A DNA stretch of 64,000 nucleotides from Synechococcus sp. C9. Its GTDB lineage: Bacteria; Cyanobacteriota; Cyanobacteriia; Gloeomargaritales; Gloeomargaritaceae. Where the stretch lies: positions 1,778,455-1,842,454 of the forward strand of contig NZ_JALAAD010000001.1 of assembly GCF_022984075.1 (NCBI RefSeq), given 5' to 3'. The notes beneath the pieces were generated by a model, which saw only the letters and a program-made list of their open reading frames with translations, was not told the DNA's origin and did not search any database. This document shows positions 20,119 through 32,498 of the stretch, in pieces (the stretch's first letter is position 1; every line of letters starts with the position of its first letter). A program made the translations under genes and the position numbers.

Positions 20119-22914
20119 TTAAACCAAATCCCGGCGTTTTTGCAAAAAGGGCACCGCCACCAACATGACCAGGATCAATAGACCCAAATTGCGCCAACTG
20201 GTTAACACATTGGCATTGAACAACGGCCCATGATCCTTACGAAAGGTATCGAGCAAGCCTTCCGCTTCGTTGATGGAACGACTGCGCCGCTGTTGCCAAT
20301 CCGTGAATTTATCCTGCCAAGCGGTGATTTGTTGCTGGTAGATTTTCATTTGGTTCTGATAGTCCCGCAGGGTATCCCGGAAGGTGGCAAAGGCCGCCGG
20401 GTCATCCGGCACCTCCCCTGGCTCGGCGGGTTTGGTGGGTTTGACTGGCTCCGGTTCATCCACTGCCGAATTGTACCGACTGCGAATCCCCGGAAATTCA
20501 CATTGGCGAAACACATTAGCACCCAGACATTGACAGGTTTGTAATTCTGCCGCCGTCAAGGCTTTGCGGGCCGCCGCATCCTTCTGCCAACAGGGGTCCT
20601 GGATCAAATCCCGCCCCATCCCGGATAGGCTCACCAGGGCCTCGTAGGGCCAGCGGATCACCGACACCTGGGAAAGTAATTTGGCGCCGCCCCCCATACC
20701 CGTCACGGGCTGAATCCCGCCGCTGAAAATAATCATCGGCACCAAAAATAAAATACTCAGCAGGGGTGCCATATTCTGGTTTGGTGCCAGAGCGGAAACA
20801 AACAGCCCCATTACCATCCCGCCAAAGGTCGCCAGGGCAAAGGTGACATACATTTGCATGACTACGTCCCAACCGCCGGGAATGTCCACCGCTAATTTTT
20901 TCACAAGTAAAAAGACCGCCCCCTGATAAGCGGCAAATAGCACCGCCAACGACACCTTGGAGGCAATGTAGGGAAGCAATTGTAACCCCACCATCCGTTC
21001 CCGACGGTAAACCTCCACCTCCTTCACCAGGTCCCGCATGGTGGTCAATTCCCCGATCAATACTGCGATTAAGGCACTCACAAACAGCATGGTCATGGAC
21101 TGGGCCGCATTGCCCGTGTCCGTGTTAAAAATATGCCGATCCCAAGCGATAAAATCCAACAGCCCCAGCAACACCGGGGTCAGCAAAATCAAAGCGAAAC
21201 TGCCCATATCCTGTTGCAAAATCGCCACATTCCGGCGCAGGAGGATCAGAAATTGCCGCCAAGGGGAAATCCCCCGGTTCAGCACCCGCTTCTGGGGGGT
21301 TTGGGGCCGCAGACCAGAGGTTTTGGGCTTGACCATCTCCTGGAGGGATTGCTGCCGCTCCAGCACATATTGACGATACTGAGGCGAGGCTAGGTAGGCT
21401 TCCTGGAGTTGGATGGCCGTGGGCGCCTGGGGGTTCTTTTCCCGGTCCAACGCCCGATAAATGCCGGTAATATCCCGAATGTGAAACGGTGCCAAGGCGG
21501 TGGCAAAATTTTCCAGAAAGTAGGGCACTAATTCCTCCGGTGGGCCAAAATAGGCGACCCGGCCCCCCTCTGCCATATAAATCACCAAATCGCACAGGGC
21601 AACATTTTGGGTGGCATGGGTAATCAGCAAAATCGTCCGCCCCTGATCCGCCAACTGGCGCAGGAGTTCCATCATGTCGGTTTCCGTGCCGGGGTCAAGA
21701 CCAGACGTGGCCTCATCCAGGAAAAACAAACTCGGTTTGGTGAGCAATTCCACCCCGATACAAACCCGCCGCTGTTGCCCACCGCTGAGGCTTTTCACCG
21801 GCACATCCCGCCGCTGGGTGAGACCCAATTCCGCCAGCACCTCGTTAATCCGCTGTTGCCGTTCCTCTGGGCGGGTATCGGCAGGCATCCGCAACTGGGC
21901 GGCAAAATCCAAAGACTGGGCAACGGTCAATTCCTCATGGATGATATTTTTCTGGGGCACATAGCCAATTTCACTGTGGTAGGCGTTGAAATTTCGGTAC
22001 AAATCCACCCCATTCACCATCACCGTCCCGCCGGTGGCCGGGCGCAGACCATTTAGGGCATCCAACAGCGTGGATTTGCCGGAACCGGAAGGCCCCAAAA
22101 TCGCCACAAATTCCCGGGGCATGATGGAAACCGATACCCCATTCAGCACCTTGGCACCGGATTTGACCACCTTGCTCAAATTCAGGGCATCCAGCCGCAG
22201 GTTCCCCACCTCGTTGGTCTGAACCAGGGTTTCGTTAATATTTAGTACTAATAAATGCGACCCAATCCGGATCGTATCCCCCGTCCTCAGGGTAAAGGGG
22301 GCGGTAACTTGTTTGCCATTGACGTAGGTGCCGTTGGTGGAACCCAAATCCGTCAGGACAAAGGAACCCTGCTTGCGCTCCACCCGGGCGTGGTACCGGG
22401 ACACGGTGGGGTGGTGAATCACCAAGTCATTTTGGGGGTCCCGGCCAATGGTGAGCATCTGGCGTCCCCGCAGGTCCAAAATCGCCGGTTGGGCATCCAC
22501 GAGGGGCAGGGGGTCATCCCCTAGCAGTACCGTTTTGCCACTGTCCCCCGGACTGGTTTGGCGGGTGGCGGGCTGGTCGGGCACCACCACTTGGTAGCCC
22601 AGGGTGACCCGGTTGCCAATGCTCAACACATCCCCGTTACGCAGTTCGTGCTGTTGCACCCGCTGCCCGTCATAGACCAAGCCATTGCTGCTGTTCAGGT
22701 CAATGATTTCGTAGCCGGTGGGACGACGCTCCAACCGAGCATGGCGACCGGAAACCACGCTTTCTTCAATGACAATATCGCAGGTGGGATGCCGCCCCAA
22801 AAGCAAGGATTCCCCCGTCAATGGCACCTTGCGGGTAGATTCGGGGGTGGTAATGACCAAAAAGGACAGGCCGGTTTGGGTCGGGCTGTCGGGGGGGGAC
22901 GACATAGGGGTCAT
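20119..22914 (-). CDS. FHA-FHA-ABC-2 fusion transporter
   Basis: 931 residues. Two FHA phosphothreonine-binding domains (about 20-110 and 140-230) each carry the GR...SR/GRHA...N-G pattern (LLLGRHPTCDI, 'SVVSGRHARLE', 'LNSSNGLVYDG'). An ABCG-type ATPase follows (about 240-480) with Walker A GPSGSGKST, signature LSGGQQRR and Walker B 'LFFLDEATSGLD'. The C-terminal ABC-2 permease (about 570-925) has five or more helices and a long soluble loop rich in Pro, Glu and Gln before the last helix. The architecture implies export gated by Ser/Thr phosphorylation; cargo is unknown. A single gene with no partner. Confidence 0.88.
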   Translation of the reverse strand: MTPMSSPPDSPTQTGLSFLVITTPESTRKVPLTGESLLLGRHPTCDIVIEESVVSGRHARLERRPTGYEIIDLNSSNGLVYDGQRVQQHELRNGDVLSIGNRVTLGYQVVVPDQPATRQTSPGDSGKTVLLGDDPLPLVDAQPAILDLRGRQMLTIGRDPQNDLVIHHPTVSRYHARVERKQGSFVLTDLGSTNGTYVNGKQVTAPFTLRTGDTIRIGSHLLVLNINETLVQTNEVGNLRLDALNLSKVVKSGAKVLNGVSVSIMPREFVAILGPSGSGKSTLLDALNGLRPATGGTVMVNGVDLYRNFNAYHSEIGYVPQKNIIHEELTVAQSLDFAAQLRMPADTRPEERQQRINEVLAELGLTQRRDVPVKSLSGGQQRRVCIGVELLTKPSLFFLDEATSGLDPGTETDMMELLRQLADQGRTILLITHATQNVALCDLVIYMAEGGRVAYFGPPEELVPYFLENFATALAPFHIRDITGIYRALDREKNPQAPTAIQLQEAYLASPQYRQYVLERQQSLQEMVKPKTSGLRPQTPQKRVLNRGISPWRQFLILLRRNVAILQQDMGSFALILLTPVLLGLLDFIAWDRHIFNTDTGNAAQSMTMLFVSALIAVLIGELTTMRDLVKEVEVYRRERMVGLQLLPYIASKVSLAVLFAAYQGAVFLLVKKLAVDIPGGWDVVMQMYVTFALATFGGMVMGLFVSALAPNQNMAPLLSILFLVPMIIFSGGIQPVTGMGGGAKLLSQVSVIRWPYEALVSLSGMGRDLIQDPCWQKDAAARKALTAAELQTCQCLGANVFRQCEFPGIRSRYNSAVDEPEPVKPTKPAEPGEVPDDPAAFATFRDTLRDYQNQMKIYQQQITAWQDKFTDWQQRRSRSINEAEGLLDTFRKDHGPLFNANVLTSWRNLGLLILVMLVAVPFLQKRRDLV

Positions 22915-23214
22915 GGATAATGATTCAGCAACGGTCTATCGCTCCTCACACGTTTATTAAGGTATAACGAATCCCAGGCTTTTGGCAAAGTTCAGCCATC
23001 CCCCTCCCAAGCACTACAACAATTCCAGAAGATTCATGTGAATAACCAGGTTACTTAAAACCAGGAACGGGGCGATGCCCTCGGACTTTTAATTTTCTAA
23101 ATTTAAAGTTTAACTCACAATTCAAATATGATTGCTACCGAGAGATTACCAAAATGCTGGATGTGCACCCCCGCATGGAGATTGGGCATCCGCTCAGCCA
23201 ATGGGTGCTTTGGT

Positions 23215-23880
23215 TCACAGGGGAGGGGTCTGTGCCGCCTGGGCTACCATGTCCATCTCATCCTGCGCCAAAGTCGCCAAAAGGGCTTGGGCATCAGCAC
23301 CATCCAAGCGTTGTAACGCCTGCGCCAGCCGCAACCGCACCTGCCAATCGGGATGGTTGACCAATGTCCCCAGATGGGGTACCGCCCGCATATCCCCCAA
23401 ATCCGCCAAGGCACCAATTGCCGCCAATTGCAATAGGTCAATCTCCGCCGTCAAGGCTTCCAACAACAGGGGATAGGCACGGGCATCCCCCAACACCCCC
23501 AACCCGGCAATCACACTGAATTTGACCAACCACTCCGGGCTTTCCCGGTAGGCACGCTCCAAATCCTCGTAGGCTTCGGTTAACCCCAACCCCGCCAGGG
23601 CATCCGCCGCCGCCGCCTGTACATCCGCTTCACTATCGCCATACAACCGTTCCCGCAGGAGGGGCAGTAATTCCTGCTTTTGCGCCGCTGATAACCCTAC
23701 CATATTCCCCAATTGGCTGACCGCCGCATAACGCACCCGGGCGTTGCGATCCGTGATCACCTCCTTGAGCAAAGCCATCGCCACCGCTGGTGCCAACTGC
23801 CGACATTGTTCCACCCCATGCAGACGGCGACCCCAATCCGCATCGTTCAATAGGGCTTGTACCGTTTCAGGAGCGGACAT
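23215..23880 (-). CDS. HEAT-repeat protein, NblB/bilin-lyase-like
   Basis: 221 residues made of about six HEAT/PBS-lyase-like helical repeats, recognisable from recurring 'VRYAAVSQLG', 'VQAAAADALAGLG' and 'VRLRLAQALQRLDG' units. Such short all-HEAT proteins in cyanobacteria include NblB, needed for phycobilisome degradation, and bilin lyase subunits. Which applies here is not settled, but the nearby apcE gene supports a phycobilisome role. Its start overlaps the end of the upstream response regulator by 14 bp, so they are co-transcribed. Confidence 0.75.
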   Translation of the reverse strand: MSAPETVQALLNDADWGRRLHGVEQCRQLAPAVAMALLKEVITDRNARVRYAAVSQLGNMVGLSAAQKQELLPLLRERLYGDSEADVQAAAADALAGLGLTEAYEDLERAYRESPEWLVKFSVIAGLGVLGDARAYPLLLEALTAEIDLLQLAAIGALADLGDMRAVPHLGTLVNHPDWQVRLRLAQALQRLDGADAQALLATLAQDEMDMVAQAAQTPPL

Positions 23881-24553
23881 GGTTCACCCGACTCAACAGG
23901 GCGTGTAGTTGCTGAATTTCGCTCACGATACTCAGTAAAATTTTGTTTTGCTGATCCAATTGTAACTGTAACCGCTCCGTGCGAGCTTCCAAATGGCTCA
24001 GGCGATTTTCCTGGGATTCGCCCTGGGCATCCAATTCCAGCAACCGGGAGACGATTTCCCTTTGCACCAATCCCTCAATCCCCTGAATCAACAGGGTTTC
24101 GATATTGACTAATTTGTTCGCCAACGCCTGCATTTCCGTAGCCGCCACCGGAGCGGGCAAGACCTGAAATTCCCCGGTCAAGGCTTTATTGATATGTTGG
24201 TATAAATCTTCCTGTTGAAAAGGCTTTTCTAAAAAATCAAACCCCACAAAGGGCTGGGGCACTTTATTCACCACCTCATCCGGCAAACCGGACATCATAA
24301 TCACCGGAATTTTTTGCAAAGTCACATCTTTTTGCAGAAGTTGCAGGGTCTCATAGCCGTCCAATTCGGGCATGACAAAATCCAGCAAAATCACATCCGG
24401 TTTATGCTCTTTTGCCAGTCGCACCCCCTCCCGCCCATTGCGAGCTTCCACCACCAGGAAGCGGTCTTCGAGCAAATCCACGACCATTTTGCGGATCATG
24501 ATGCTGTCATCAATGACCAAAATGCGGTGTTTTTTGCCAATCATAGGGGTCAT
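23867..24553 (-). CDS. Response regulator: REC domain plus C-terminal coiled coil
   Basis: About 228 residues from ATG 24553. The REC domain (about 10-125) has the acidic pair 'LVIDDSIMIRK', phospho-acceptor Asp in 'ILLDFVMPELDG', Thr/Ser in 'VIMMSGLP', and Lys in 'FLEKPF'. No DNA-binding or enzymatic output domain follows. Instead the C-terminal 100 residues form a long helix with heptad-like character ending in 'QQNKILLSIVSEIQQLH'. It likely works through protein contacts. It overlaps the NblB-like HEAT gene downstream and has a paralogue at 33754. The longer frame to 24697 is not used because its first 48 residues read unlike a protein. Confidence 0.82.
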   Translation of the reverse strand: MTPMIGKKHRILVIDDSIMIRKMVVDLLEDRFLVVEARNGREGVRLAKEHKPDVILLDFVMPELDGYETLQLLQKDVTLQKIPVIMMSGLPDEVVNKVPQPFVGFDFLEKPFQQEDLYQHINKALTGEFQVLPAPVAATEMQALANKLVNIETLLIQGIEGLVQREIVSRLLELDAQGESQENRLSHLEARTERLQLQLDQQNKILLSIVSEIQQLHALLSRVNHVRS

Positions 24554-24611
24554 GGTTTTACTCAGATTTTGGAAGCTCCAACTTGTCCGTATTATACCCA
24601 GGGGTACAAGC

Positions 24612-25775
24612 TCAAGGAACAGTTTCCGGCAAACGGGCGAGTTGCACCCCCACCGCCAGCGCCAGCAACACCAAAAAAATCCAGAGTCCATCGGCACTAG
24701 GGCGGGGTAAATCCAAAAACCAGCCCCCCACCGGCGGCCCCAGCAAGTACCCGGCGGACCAACACAGGGAATTGACCGCCAAATAGGTGCCCCGCAGTTC
24801 CCAGGGAGCCAGTTGAGCCACCCAGGTGGAAGCCGTGGGCAGGTAAGCCGCCGTCGCCACCGCCAACAGGGACAACCCCAGCCAAGCCGGAAACTGGAGC
24901 AATCCCGTCAGGGCAATCCCCGCAAACCCCGCCCCCCAAAACCAGGACGACAGTTGCAGGGTACCAATCAACCCCAAAGGCTGGGACAGACGCACCACTG
25001 GAATTTGCAACGCCGCCGTCACCAGCACAAACAGGGTAAAAAAAGCCGTGATTTTCACATTGGACAATCCCTCCGTCCCGACAAAATTTTTCAAATAGAG
25101 GGGTAAGGCACTGTTGGTTTGCGCCAAAAAAAAAGTAAAAATAGTATTAATGACCACATAAACTTGCAGGGTTTTATCTTGCCTTAAAATTTGCCCCATG
25201 CCCTGCAATTGGCTGGTGGTTTGGCGCACCGGTTCTGTGAGTCCCACCGCCACAATCAGCCCAAACAGCAGAAAGCTCAACCCGTCAATGATAAACAACC
25301 AGCGAAATAATTCCCCCACCAAAATGCCCCCCAAGGCTACCCCCAGTCCCAACCCCACCGCATCGGCACTGCGGGTCAAGGCATAGGCGGTTTGGCGTTG
25401 CGATGGTGCCGTCAAATCTGCCACAGCGGCCTCATTGGCAGGCCAGTACAAACCCACCCCCAGCCCCAACACCAAATTCCCCAGGGTAAAAGTGACAAAA
25501 TCCCCGGAACCGGCCAAGCCCGCACAGCCCAGGGCAGAAATCAGGGCGGCCAGGATCAACACGGGTTTGCGGCCAAAGCGGTCACTGCCCCACCCCCCGG
25601 CGATCCGCCCCGCAATGCCACTGAACGCCGTCGCCCCCAGCCCCACCCCCACCTGGGTCGCACTCAGTCCCACTTGATTCACAAACACAATCGGCGCATA
25701 AAACAGCGTAAAGCCGCTGCCCAACTGGGAGAGCAAGCGGCCGACGAAAAGAACCCAGATTTGGGGATGGAACAC
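24612..25775 (-). CDS. Major facilitator superfamily transporter
   Basis: About 387 residues with twelve predicted membrane segments. The loop 2-3 MFS signature is 'GGWGSDRFGRKPV' (close to G-x3-D-x2-G-R-R). A repeat of this kind in the second half is weak. Substrate unknown; probably a drug- or metabolite-type exporter of the cytoplasmic membrane. The GTG at 25775 (protein beginning VFHPQIWVLFVG) is chosen because the longer frame would overlap the apcE coding end with unrelated sequence. It lies directly after apcE and may be read through from it. Confidence 0.8.
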   Translation of the reverse strand: MFHPQIWVLFVGRLLSQLGSGFTLFYAPIVFVNQVGLSATQVGVGLGATAFSGIAGRIAGGWGSDRFGRKPVLILAALISALGCAGLAGSGDFVTFTLGNLVLGLGVGLYWPANEAAVADLTAPSQRQTAYALTRSADAVGLGLGVALGGILVGELFRWLFIIDGLSFLLFGLIVAVGLTEPVRQTTSQLQGMGQILRQDKTLQVYVVINTIFTFFLAQTNSALPLYLKNFVGTEGLSNVKITAFFTLFVLVTAALQIPVVRLSQPLGLIGTLQLSSWFWGAGFAGIALTGLLQFPAWLGLSLLAVATAAYLPTASTWVAQLAPWELRGTYLAVNSLCWSAGYLLGPPVGGWFLDLPRPSADGLWIFLVLLALAVGVQLARLPETVP

Positions 25776-25776
25776 C

Positions 25777-28635
<2,859 letters not shown>

Positions 28636-28705
28636 TTAATCAAAAATTAACCAAAACAACCAGTTACGGTCAGATCGTGACGATGAAAAATCAAATTCCG
28701 GCTCA

Positions 28706-30427
28706 TCAGGCAGGTATTCCCAACAGGAGAAATAGGGCACCAAAAAGTAGTAAAAAACCACTCCAAAACCACCCCCAAAATCTGTGGAAACTGGAAATAC
28801 GGCGATTACCTAACCGTAGTTGAATCAAGTCCATATAGGACGCTAAACCCCGGCGGAACCAGCCCAGCACTTCCCCCTGTTGACCGATAAAGCCCTTGAC
28901 TTGTTTGGCACCAAATAAGAAATTTCCTAGAGATCCAAATCGAGAAGCATAATGCAAAAATATCAACCCGGTTTTGTCCTGAAATTGCAGGTCAGAACCC
29001 CAGATATAACCACTGTCCCCCCGCCCGATCACTTGCCCTTCTAAACGTGCCGGACGTCCCCGCAATGGACTCGCATAGGGGTCAGACATGAGCGTGAGCA
29101 CATCCATCGCCGGTGCTTGGCGGAAACTCGGATACATCACCCCCAATTTGAGCAGTCTTCCGAAGCCCCAGCCCAACAACCATGACCCCACAACCAACAA
29201 AATGACTTTGAACCAATGATTGCTAACCAGATCATGAGCCAGGAATACCGCCGTGATAATGCCAGCTACTAAACCTAAAAATCCCCCCAACCAAGGTGCG
29301 CCGTAAACCAAAATATCTAAAAGAAATCCCCCGTATAACCGCCCTTTGTCCAGGTAACGCCCCTCGCTGACAATCGCCCCCATATTAAACGCCGCCGACT
29401 GCCCCAACGCCTCCGCATAGTTTGCCAACGCCCGAATCCGTTTGCCGGTCAGGGGATGGGTCGAATTTAACTCCATCCAGGTCGCCCAGGGGTTGAATAA
29501 ATCCCACAAAAATACCCGTCCCACCGCCTCCGTGCCCGCAGAACCATAGACCGTCCCCGTTGCCACCGCCGCTTTCGGATCAAAAATACCCAATGCCCGG
29601 GTGCCCTCCAACATCCGGCTGGGGGTCTCCGATTTCTGGCTCTGATCCACAATCCCGTAGGCAATTTTCACCAACGCCCGGGACAACGCATTGGGGTTCC
29701 CGGTAGCTTCAGCGGCAAAATGGTCAGCAAAATACTCCCGCACCCGAGATAAATACAACACCAAATAAGTGCCAACAATATAAAAAATATACGCCGCTAG
29801 GGCTACCGAACCTGCCACATTTGCCCCCTTATTGTCACTGTCCCCCCTGCCCATTTCCCGCAGAAAAATGTACAGTAAAAAGCAAATTTGCACCAAGGTC
29901 TGCGCCAGGGTCATGACTGCAAAATCCCAATGCACCACGTGTCCCAATTCGTGGGCATAAACCGCCGCCGCTTCCTCATCCGCCAAATAGGTAAATAATC
30001 CCTGACTCACCACCACCCGGGCGGTATCGGGCAGGGAACCATAGGTAAAAGCGGTGGGATTTTGGTCATTAATTAACCCCAATTTCGGTGTTTTTAACCC
30101 CTTCTCTGCACAAATTTGCCGAATAATGTTTGCCGAAGCCCGACTCTGGCGTTCAATATCCACCAAAGAAACCCAACGGGTTTGATAAAGCCCCCCTTGG
30201 ATCATATCCATGATGTAAGGAGCCAGAAAAAAGACGATACTGTTTACGACAATCGTGGCTACAATTGCCTTGAACAGTCCCATCGCCGGGTCAGCACTAT
30301 CCACAATCAGCATGACCGCTAAGCCCAAAACAAACACCATCCCCAACAGCAGACTTACGGTCACGGTCGAAGCCAAGGTCAAATTGCCAATACCAGCGGC
30401 TAACGGAAGTGGGTTACGGGCAGTCAT
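28706..30427 (-). CDS. M48-family membrane metalloprotease (HtpX/Ste24-like)
   Basis: 573 residues. Two N-terminal membrane helices (about 12-75) precede the zinc motif HELGH (about 160) and the third ligand Glu in 'RVREYFADHFA' (about 233). Two more helices sit between and after. A long C-terminal region (about 350-560) with further helices and a soluble 'RLEGQVIGRGDSGY' part is unlike short HtpX and matches the longer cyanobacterial M48 form. Probable role: quality control of membrane proteins. ATG 30427 has GGAG eight bases upstream, unlike the GTG at 30436. Confidence 0.85.
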   Translation of the reverse strand: MTARNPLPLAAGIGNLTLASTVTVSLLLGMVFVLGLAVMLIVDSADPAMGLFKAIVATIVVNSIVFFLAPYIMDMIQGGLYQTRWVSLVDIERQSRASANIIRQICAEKGLKTPKLGLINDQNPTAFTYGSLPDTARVVVSQGLFTYLADEEAAAVYAHELGHVVHWDFAVMTLAQTLVQICFLLYIFLREMGRGDSDNKGANVAGSVALAAYIFYIVGTYLVLYLSRVREYFADHFAAEATGNPNALSRALVKIAYGIVDQSQKSETPSRMLEGTRALGIFDPKAAVATGTVYGSAGTEAVGRVFLWDLFNPWATWMELNSTHPLTGKRIRALANYAEALGQSAAFNMGAIVSEGRYLDKGRLYGGFLLDILVYGAPWLGGFLGLVAGIITAVFLAHDLVSNHWFKVILLVVGSWLLGWGFGRLLKLGVMYPSFRQAPAMDVLTLMSDPYASPLRGRPARLEGQVIGRGDSGYIWGSDLQFQDKTGLIFLHYASRFGSLGNFLFGAKQVKGFIGQQGEVLGWFRRGLASYMDLIQLRLGNRRISSFHRFWGWFWSGFLLLFGALFLLLGIPA

Positions 30428-30496
30428 AAACAACACTCCGAGGGCGACACCTTTATTCTAGGAGCCAAATTTGTCTCGTCAAGCACCTGCCGGAAA

Positions 30497-30979
30497 TCAA
30501 GCGTTGGTATCCCCTTGTGCCAACCGTGCCAGCACCGCCGTGAGCGACACCAGGGCTAAGGCTTCCCCCCGGCGATAGACCAACCCCTGGAATAATTCCC
30601 GATACCAGGCGTGCAACTGCGGGGGCATGGGGACAATCTGGGATTGATCCGCCGTAAATAGCCCCTCCAAAGCCGTCACCACCCAAGCCAACCGGCGATT
30701 CCCCGTCGTCACTACCACCGTCGTCATGGGCAGATGCTCATTTGGGGTTGCCCCTGGGAGACGGAGAAATACCGCCAAATCCAGCACCCAACAGAGTTGA
30801 CCAGAGCGGTTGACCACCCCCAACAGGGCGGCGGGTACCCCTGGTAGGGGACAAATTTCCTTTGGGGAGATTTGCGCCACCTCTCGCACCACCTCCGCGG
30901 GGAGTGCCAAACGCACGTTTTTCCCCAGCCGCACCGCAAAACATTCCTGGGGAGGGACAGCCACAGGGGTTCTGGTCAT
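30497..30979 (-). CDS. CheW-like adaptor protein
   Basis: 160 residues forming one CheW domain: strands around 'CFAVRLGKNVRLALP', then 'GVPAALLGVVNRSGQLCWVLDL', the usual GxVNLRGxxxPVxDL motif in a diverged form. CheW proteins link chemoreceptors to a CheA-type kinase, for phototaxis or pili in cyanobacteria. No receptor or kinase is adjacent, so its partner is unknown. It is upstream of the M48 protease gene by 60 bp on the same strand. Confidence 0.78.
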   Translation of the reverse strand: MTRTPVAVPPQECFAVRLGKNVRLALPAEVVREVAQISPKEICPLPGVPAALLGVVNRSGQLCWVLDLAVFLRLPGATPNEHLPMTTVVVTTGNRRLAWVVTALEGLFTADQSQIVPMPPQLHAWYRELFQGLVYRRGEALALVSLTAVLARLAQGDTNA

Positions 30980-31020
30980 GCTCTGTGCCTCCTTTGTTGA
31001 TGAGTAAATAATTCAGTAAC

Positions 31021-31120
31021 TATAGCAATACTAAGTGAAAATCCAATAGGGGTCGCAGGGCACCGCCCCCGTCCCTGATTCTGGGAAATTTTTACTCGTT
31101 AATCAATATAGAATTGCTAT
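31021..31120. repeat. Dispersed mini-element, TATAGCAATCC type
   Basis: TATAGCAATACTAAGTGAAA at left and AATATAGAATTGCTAT at right are inverted repeats. The core reads GGTCGCAGGGCACCGCCCCC. Exactly 100 bp. It directly abuts the next copy. Confidence 0.75.
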
Positions 31121-31251
31121 GGATAACGTAGGGGTCGCAGGGCACCGCCCCTGTCCTTGGTTCTAAGTAATTATGATTATTCCAACGATGAGATTTATGG
31201 CTACGCCACGCAGGCTATGGGTTGGCTCAAATAAAATAAATAGAGATGCCC
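31121..31251. repeat. Dispersed mini-element, GGGCAYCTCTAT type
   Basis: The core GGTCGCAGGGCACCGCCCCT is followed by the block 'GGCTACGCCACGCAGGC' and the right end AAATAGAGATGCCCT. The left end is shared with the preceding TATAGCAATCC-type copy, so the pair is a head-to-tail dimer of two end types. Its right end overlaps the muramidase stop region. Confidence 0.7.
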
Positions 31252-31261
31252 TATTGTTTAA

Positions 31262-31879
31262 TTATCGTTGTTGTTGCGCCAATTCTTCCCGCAGAACCTG
31301 CCGATAAATCCAAGGCAACAGGGGTGTCAACCGATTGGATTCGCTCCCGTAGCCCAAACTTGTCCAGGTGGGGGATAGGGTACGCAACACCGACTCCAAT
31401 TCCCCCCGGCGCAGGCTCGCCGCCACATCCAGATTCCAGGCACTGGGGTCGCTCAGCCAATGGTACACCACCTGGTCTTGAAATTCCGGTGCAAAGCTCA
31501 AACCATGAGCCTGGGGATGGTAACGCCGGGCTTTTTCGTACCAGGTGGTAGAAAGCAGTTGATACCGCCCCGCCGCCGTAGAACACCAACCGGGACGAAT
31601 CGCCACACACTGGTCGGGATGGCGAGTGAAATTGACGATGTGCCCCCCCCCATACAGACGGCTGTACCCCTGGGGGCCGTAGGCTTCACTCACGGTGATC
31701 GTCCGCATCAACGCCCGCACGTAGGGGTCACCCCCCCGCATCACCAAAGGCGGCGAAAGCCAGCGGGTGAGCAACCAGGGTTGCAGGAGCGGCCAACAGC
31801 CCATCCCCATACCCACAACCATCGCTGTCCAGAAGGAATAACCCCCTGGCCGCCTCACCACCCGTTTATGCCCCATCAC
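31262..31879 (-). CDS. Membrane-anchored GH104-like muramidase
   Basis: 205 residues. One N-terminal membrane anchor (about 14-38) is followed by a lysozyme-like domain: 'ALMRTITVSEAYGPQGY' contains the likely catalytic Glu, then 'YSRLYGGGHIVNFTRHP', 'STAAGRYQLLSTTWYEKA' and a 'FAPEFQDQVV' end. These match the GH104/phage-endolysin-like muramidase family, whose usual context is phage lysis or cell-wall turnover. The membrane anchor argues for a host wall role here. Single gene between mini-elements and apcD. Confidence 0.78.
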   Translation of the reverse strand: MMGHKRVVRRPGGYSFWTAMVVGMGMGCWPLLQPWLLTRWLSPPLVMRGGDPYVRALMRTITVSEAYGPQGYSRLYGGGHIVNFTRHPDQCVAIRPGWCSTAAGRYQLLSTTWYEKARRYHPQAHGLSFAPEFQDQVVYHWLSDPSAWNLDVAASLRRGELESVLRTLSPTWTSLGYGSESNRLTPLLPWIYRQVLREELAQQQR

Positions 31880-31934
31880 ACCGAATTGGTTTGCCCTACA
31901 TCAACCATACAACGGCTGTAACCGACCCCCATGC

Positions 31935-32420
31935 CTAGGACATGGCTTGGATCACGTAGTCAAAGTAGTCGCTGGCCGTATCCGCATCTTCCGCATCCAA
32001 CAGCGCCAGGGAAGCGGTTTTCAGACAGCGAATCGCATCCGCCATCCCCACCACCGGCACCCCCAGGGAGTTGTACATTTCCCGCACCCCCACCAGCCCA
32101 ATGCTCTCAATGGGGGCCTTATCCCCCGCCACAATCCCGTAGGAGATCAACCGCAAATACCAGCCATAATCCCGCAGACACAACGCCCGCTGCCGCTGAC
32201 CGTAGGCATTGCCGCCGGGGAGGATGTAGTCCGGGTGCAACTGCCAGAGTTGTTGTACCGCCTTGTCAATAATCTTTTTCTCATTTTCCGCCAGGGTGCT
32301 GGCGATGCGAAGCCGTTGTTCACCGGTGGCAAAAAAATCCCGAATGGACTGCAATTCCCCGCTGGTGGGGTAACGCAACTCCTCATCCGCTTGCAAAATT
32401 ACCTGTGCGACTAAAGCCAT
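31935..32420 (-). CDS. apcD: Allophycocyanin B alpha subunit (terminal emitter)
   Basis: 161 residues from ATG 32420 ([15 protein letters not shown]), with GAGG upstream; a longer frame from 32447 is not used. The bilin-binding Cys81 is in '[13 protein letters not shown]', and the ApcD-specific reads 'YPTSGEL', 'ENEKKI' and '[10 protein letters not shown]' distinguish it from ApcA and ApcF. It replaces one ApcA in a core trimer and passes energy mainly to photosystem I. Single gene, divergent in function from the neighbouring muramidase and LptA-like genes. Confidence 0.95.
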   Translation of the reverse strand: MALVAQVILQADEELRYPTSGELQSIRDFFATGEQRLRIASTLAENEKKIIDKAVQQLWQLHPDYILPGGNAYGQRQRALCLRDYGWYLRLISYGIVAGDKAPIESIGLVGVREMYNSLGVPVVGMADAIRCLKTASLALLDAEDADTASDYFDYVIQAMS

Positions 32421-32498
32421 ATGCCAAAACCTCGTTAGTACAGCCAAACAAACCCACCTGTTCCACTTTAGGAATTAATCGCCCCTTCCGGCAAGGGG

